Source: Pochonia chlamydosporia 170
Taxonomy: Eukaryota > Ascomycota > Sordariomycetes > Hypocreales > Clavicipitaceae
NCBI RefSeq assembly: GCF_001653235.2
Contig: NC_035792.1
Span: forward strand, 2,542,001 to 2,606,000
Direction of reading: 5' to 3'
Length of the DNA stretch: 64,000 bases
The notes under the pieces are model-generated. The model saw nothing but the letters and a program-made list of their open reading frames with translations, had not been told where the DNA came from and ran no database searches. The position numbers and the translations under genes were made by a program. Shown here piece by piece: positions 59,701 through 64,000 of the stretch. Position 1 is the stretch's first letter. Each line of letters starts with the position of its first letter.

Positions 59701-61240
59701 AATTCTTTGCCGCCGTCTGGGGGGGCGAGGGGGGGGGGGGGGGGGCGAAAAAGGAGCCGGCTTTTAGGACGGCTGGTCTGGGCGGATATGCCGGGCTGCT
59801 GTGTAAGGTTCACAGAGTTAGTGCATCGACGAGGCAGACTGGCAAATAGAGGTCTCGTGAGTGTACTTATATTTCGAAAGTATACTTGCAAAACGCGCCT
59901 GGATTGTTTTGGGTCTCGGGCTATGCGGCCTGGCAGGCCAAAATTGAGAAGGCCAGGAAAGCGGTTATGGGTCGCGAGGCGACTCGTTTGTTTCCATCCG
60001 CACACATACACACACAGATTTCACTCTTTTGTCACTGGAGAAAAGAAGAAAGAGACAGAGACTGTGATGTATGGCAGAGGCATTCAATGTTGAGCGGGGC
60101 GTCTAGGCTCTCTGAAAGAGTATCTTAGGGACGACATCTTGGACAACTTTTGACAACCAACTTACACGGGTTACCAACTTGCCGGTTCCAGCAGCAGACC
60201 CAAGGGGTAGAATGATTGTCAACAAAAACAAGGCAATGCCGAACGGTTCGCCCCGCCTGGATTCTCGGGGAGTCTATTTGCTATTGCACCAAAGAAGCAT
60301 TCAGGCTGGGGTGTGATAATGCCTATTGCACAAGTTGTCACGTCTCGGCTGCCACACACTTCCATGGATGTCAGATGCAAGCAACGGCTAACAAAACGCC
60401 TAACAACTCTGGCCCCCAAACCTTAGGAACCACCAGAGCGCAGAGGATGTATTACAGTTTTCCCAGACGTACATGATACGAGAGTTGGCACAATACAAGG
60501 CAAGGCGTTGCGAAACTGATGCGAGTCGACGTCCCGGGCCGTCCAGGAGATGCAGGAACATGATGGAGAACCAACACCAAGACAACGATTTAGCCGCCCA
60601 TCTCCTACCCAACACGAGGCTCTCAGCGCGGTTGTTGTTTGTTTGTTCTGCTCTTTGCAAACGGGCTGTGTCACTTGTGGGTTTGATGTGTTACCCAGCC
60701 TTACCGCGTATCTTTGAACGGGTACTAGACGAATATCCAGACCTTTTCTTTGGGTTGTCAAGCACGAAATGTGACAACTCACTGCGGGGGGGTAACAAAC
60801 AATAATTTAAAGACGAGGTCCGAGTACTCAGTGTTGGCAGCATACCTAATCTTTCTGAAGAGTGCAAGGAAAGGTCCACCAAGGGCAACGAGACCGGAAA
60901 GGTAGAATGGCCTTTTTGGGGCATGTATCGTCGTTTTCTTTCCGTCCAACTTGCGTTTCTTACCGGTATTTACATACGAGTCGCCACCGATGTCACAATA
61001 AGCGTTGAAAAGCATACGCCAGACACGTTTTGTACGAAGTGGTGTGTCGGTGTCTCGCCCTGTCACTCTTACAAGGGAACCCTTTGACCTATTTGCGACT
61101 GGGTCTGGTCTGGTCCTGCCGGGACATGATTCACGACGTTTCTTGTAAGTAACGGTATTTGAAATGCAAAAGCAAAAAAAGAGCAAACCGGCCTTCGAGA
61201 CACAAACGGCTGTTGGGTGCAAATGATGCCTCTCCCCATC
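50708..61240. other. Gene-poor region, about 10.5 kb
   Basis: No gene is supported. Present: tandem GACTCAA heptamers (50755-50778), ACCAGACC runs (50875-50912, 53363-53378), a TACGGAGTA at 55275-55283, and a TACCTAGGTA at 54243-54252. There is also a small perfect hairpin (52866-52885) and a 17-G run (59729-59745). Open frames of 226 codons (56783-57463) and 177 codons (60779-61312, minus) lack recognisable domains and could be chance. Confidence 0.45.
59719..59745 (+). repeat. Poly-G tract
   Basis: Seven G, a short CGA break, then seventeen G in a row (59729-59745). It could form G-quadruplexes on the plus strand. It also opens a Pro-rich frame on the minus strand that is not a gene. Confidence 0.9.
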
Positions 61241-62536
61241 CTTGTCAAACTGCCACTCCAACAAGAGTGAGTCCAAGCTCTCTCTCGTCAAAATACCAAT
61301 TACACTCAGCATCGAGTTAGTTACACTCCCCTCCCCCCTACCCCCTTCTTCTCCATGGGCCTACTCTTATTTCTTTCCAGAAACGACGAGCATCCAAAAG
61401 GTCCAAACCAGGGTGTCTGCTGCGCCCAAATACCTGGTCAAATCAGTTGCCAGACCTGAACCTCGGTGTTTCTCGCCTCTCGCTACTATGGCTCTTTTTT
61501 GTCTCACGGACCGTTCCATCTCTAATTTTCCAAAACACAAGTGGGCGTGGCGTGCAGTCTCGAAACCCATTGTCACCTTCACCTCCTCGTGATCTCTTTG
61601 GGGGGGCGTGTATATGGCAAAAACAAAGGGCAAGGATAACTAACCGAGTACCAAGCATGTACACAGTCTCCAAGACTCTTGTACCGTTTGCCTTCTCAAG
61701 CTGTTCCTCCTCACTCCCATTCCCTCCCCTTGTTTTTTTCTTCTCTCGGCCGAGACTAAATATCTGTTGTGGCTGACGCCCATCACAGCCAAAACAGAAA
61801 TCTTGGCCGAGGCTAATTGTCACGTTAAGCTGATGCTGTCGTGCAACCTGGCCTTCTTTTTTGTCTTTGCACAAAGCTTTTCCTCCCATTCCCTCTATTT
61901 GCCTTCTTTGCGCTTCCTCAGAAAGCGTCAATGCCAGGTATCCCTCCCAATGGTGTATGGTGCTTTCTTTTTCCTTCTTTCCATCCCATGTCTGGTGCGG
62001 ATGGCCTGAGCAAATTTCCCCCCATCATCACCCAGTCAGTACCTGGCATCTATGTGAAAAGCTTTGAGCACCATGGTCCATGAACACAGACAACTTGGCG
62101 TGCTCGAAACAACAAAAAAAGAAGACATCACGGCCCTAATCCTCTCCCCCAATCCCATCCATCCCTCCTCCTCCTCCATGTAAGGCGACAGATGGTAACG
62201 GTATCTGCGGGCCTCCATCCCGTTCATCCCCCATCATTTCACACTGAAAACAACCGCCTGTATTTCTCAATCTTTCGTTTCATCCCATGCACTTTCACCT
62301 TCCCCCGGTAGATAATCTCAACCCAGCTCAGACCTCCTTCCCCTCCCAATAGCGTTGTGCAACCCCCATCTCGTCACCAGGCCGAAGCTTCAACCACCAT
62401 CGCCCTTCTTTCTGCGCAAGAACCAAGAAAAAAAAAACACAGCCCAGTAATAAACCTGGTCAGTTAGTTCGTTCCCATCCAGTCCGACTGCCGCCTTCGT
62501 CAATCTCCCATTCCGATACCCTCTCTGGCTTTCCCG
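61241..62536 (+). promoter_or_regulatory. Extended pyrimidine-rich region, probable promoter/leader of a plus-strand transcript
   Basis: More than a kilobase of CT-rich sequence (CTCCCCTCCCCCCTACCCCC at 61326, CCTCCCATTCCCTCTATTTG at 61883, CATCCCTCCTCCTCCTCC at 62160). This resembles the leaders of the APRT and HMG-box genes in orientation, suggesting a plus-strand transcript starting here. The only small coding frame right after it is at 62537. The true coding region may lie beyond the window. Confidence 0.4.
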
Positions 62537-62713
62537 ATGGCGGGCAGAACGGGCTGTCTGTACTCGTTATTCCTCGGTATAACATTCTTCGGTGTCACTG
62601 CACCGGGTATGCCGTCATACGTGATAGGCAATTCGACTCTTCTTGTTTTCCCGTCCGCAGTTCCAAGCCTCGCCCAAAACGAAGTTCCCTATTCGATAGG
62701 CTGCGGCGAATAG
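62537..62713 (+). CDS. Possible small secreted peptide
   Basis: A 58-codon frame with a signal-peptide-like start (MAGRTGCLYSLFLGITFFG, then VTAPG), ending YSIGCGE and a TAG. Inside it is a 54-bp stretch (62608-62661) that begins GTATGC and ends with a pyrimidine run and CCGCAG. It could be an intron whose removal keeps the frame and leaves 40 residues (joining VTAP to VPSLAQ). The position just after a long CT-rich leader favours translation. With no homologue recalled, it could equally be an upstream open frame or chance. Confidence 0.25.
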   Translation: MAGRTGCLYSLFLGITFFGVTAPGMPSYVIGNSTLLVFPSAVPSLAQNEVPYSIGCGE

Positions 62714-64000
62714 CATCCCACCGTAAGCTCGACACGAGTGCTTATATCTCGTGTCCTGTATGTTTCAATCCGGCTATAGCCTTTCTCCTTTGTTCCGGGA
62801 GGACAAATTCCACGCCCCGTTGCATCCCGATAAGGCACGTAGGCGCCGTTGTGAAACGGTCAGAATGGGCCGTGAACTGAAACATGTTGACGCCCACTGC
62901 GAATGCGATGCATTTGGTCGTGGTCTCTTTTTGTTTCTTGTTCGTTTTTGCGAAACGGCCCGGTGTCAAATGTAAATGTAAGATTGCATATGCTGTCAAA
63001 CGAAAATGTCTAGTCTAGTCGTATTGGAGGCAGTCATCGGGGCGCGGGCGCCACGTTCTCTCCATGCAAGAAAACGATGTATGGAATAGACATTCCATGC
63101 AATGCAGGCGTCGACCGACAACGTGCAGAAAATGTTTCTCATGGAATCGCTATGAATCTTTTTTTTTTTAACTGTGTTGCCAGGTCCGGCAGTAACGTAG
63201 CATAGATAGTTATCGCCCGATGAAGCGCATCTCACTACAAAATAATGTATATTGAAGTGTCATAATTCTTCCTATCATAACTACGTATTAAATGACTAAT
63301 ACCACCCATCCTTCCTCCTTTTATTATACCAAAACACGTCAAAAAGACCCATAGTACATACACACAAGGTGGTATATTCTCCTTAGCTCCTTCTACAAAG
63401 CCGGAAGGGCGACATGTAACGAAACGACCAACCCAACCCAACCCAACCCAACCATCCAGACAACCAACAAACCAACCAACCAACTAGTTATGAACAATCA
63501 ATCTCAAGGACGGAACTATCCCCCCAGACACTAGACCATTCCTCCTCATAGGGGGTATCGGACCAAGTATTCTACGCTGGCTCCCTGTCCGCTGGTTTTA
63601 AAAAAGATGCAAATAGTGCCGCCCCGTGCAACATGAAACAAGGATGTTCGTAAGCGCAATATTGCAGAACGTGAAATACAGTACTTCCCTCCGCTGGTGA
63701 CCCGAGTGTCGTGGGGGGTAATCAAGGTGGATTACCAAAAAAATTCAATACCGTATAAAGAAAACAAACAAACCCTTGTTACTGTATGTACCGTGCTTTC
63801 TTGGCCAGTGAGCCATAATGACTCTTTTAGCAACCCCCATCTCGACGTGTGACAAGTCATATCGAAAGCACAAAGAAAAGAAACACGGCTAGTCATTGCC
63901 GTGAAATGACGATCGTGGCTATGGCAGACGCAATAGATATGGTTACTGAAAGTTGATACTGTTGGAGCATGCCAAAATAGCGGAAATGGCAAATGAGTAA
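62714..64000. other. Right-end non-coding region
   Basis: No gene is supported. It contains an ACCCA/ACCA-type simple repeat (63427-63485) and several T/A-rich stretches. A gene may begin or end just beyond the window edge. Confidence 0.4.
63427..63485. repeat. CCAACC-type simple repeat
   Basis: Tandem ACCCA units followed by ACCA units with interruptions. It differs from the fungal telomere unit TTAGGG and is an ordinary microsatellite. Confidence 0.8.

Noticed and set aside
59628..60011. 127-codon minus frame with a polyproline stretch
   Set aside because: The proline run is the 17-G tract read on the other strand.
63427..63485. Possible telomeric repeat
   Set aside because: The units are ACCCA and ACCA, not CCCTAA, so it is an ordinary simple repeat.
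1..64000. tRNA, rRNA, CRISPR and intact transposons
   Set aside because: I looked for B-box-like GGTTCGA sequences with a matching A box, rRNA-like conserved blocks, spaced repeats, and transposase or reverse-transcriptase frames with terminal repeats. None met even loose criteria by eye. A tRNAscan and RepeatMasker run would be decisive.

Overview
The window looks like nuclear DNA of a filamentous ascomycete, most likely a Sordariomycete and probably Hypocreales. The genes are eukaryotic. Introns are mostly 60-110 bp with CTAAC/CTGAC-type branch sites. Promoters are pyrimidine-rich. The protein set (HET-C, PEX2, a GH47/EDEM protein, fungal membrane proteins of unknown role) is typical of Pezizomycotina. 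The genus cannot be fixed from sequence alone. I saw no tRNA, rRNA, CRISPR array or intact transposon.

Layout. A 5'-complete, window-truncated HMG-box gene lies on the minus strand (1-1522). After a 5.7 kb non-coding stretch comes the five-exon HET-C gene (7196-10282, +), which ends in a long Ser/Tyr/Gly/Gln-rich repeat tail. After another 6 kb without a convincing gene there is a compact block: a luminal-domain/TM/RING-H2 ubiquitin ligase (16577-18304, +, first exon unresolved), a two-TM coiled-coil protein (19229-21109, -), peroxin PEX2 (22644-24071, +) and a roughly ten-TM protein of unknown role (25036-27104, +). Adenine phosphoribosyltransferase (31738-32475, +) converges on an ER-degradation alpha-mannosidase-like protein (33296-36539, -). 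A Myb/SANT-like regulator (47866-49640, -) stands alone between two gene deserts of about 11 and 14 kb.

How the genes relate. There is no biosynthetic cluster. Three proteins concern protein quality control or ubiquitin at membranes: the RING-H2 ligase, the PEX2 RING ligase of the peroxisomal import machinery, and the EDEM/Htm1-type glycoprotein mannosidase. HET-C is a classical non-self recognition protein, but no HET-domain partner gene is visible nearby. The rest are housekeeping (APRT), chromatin (HMG box) or regulatory (Myb-like) genes.

The most distinctive features are the FUS-like low-complexity tail of HET-C, the unusual splice donors of HET-C (one with a competing frameshifting donor 4 nt away), and families of short motifs scattered through the intergenic DNA: ACCAGACCAGAC-type runs, TACGGAGTA/TACTCCGTA, and the palindrome TACCTAGGTA. 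A small candidate secreted peptide follows a long pyrimidine-rich leader near the right end (62537-62713). No clear new multi-gene system is evident.
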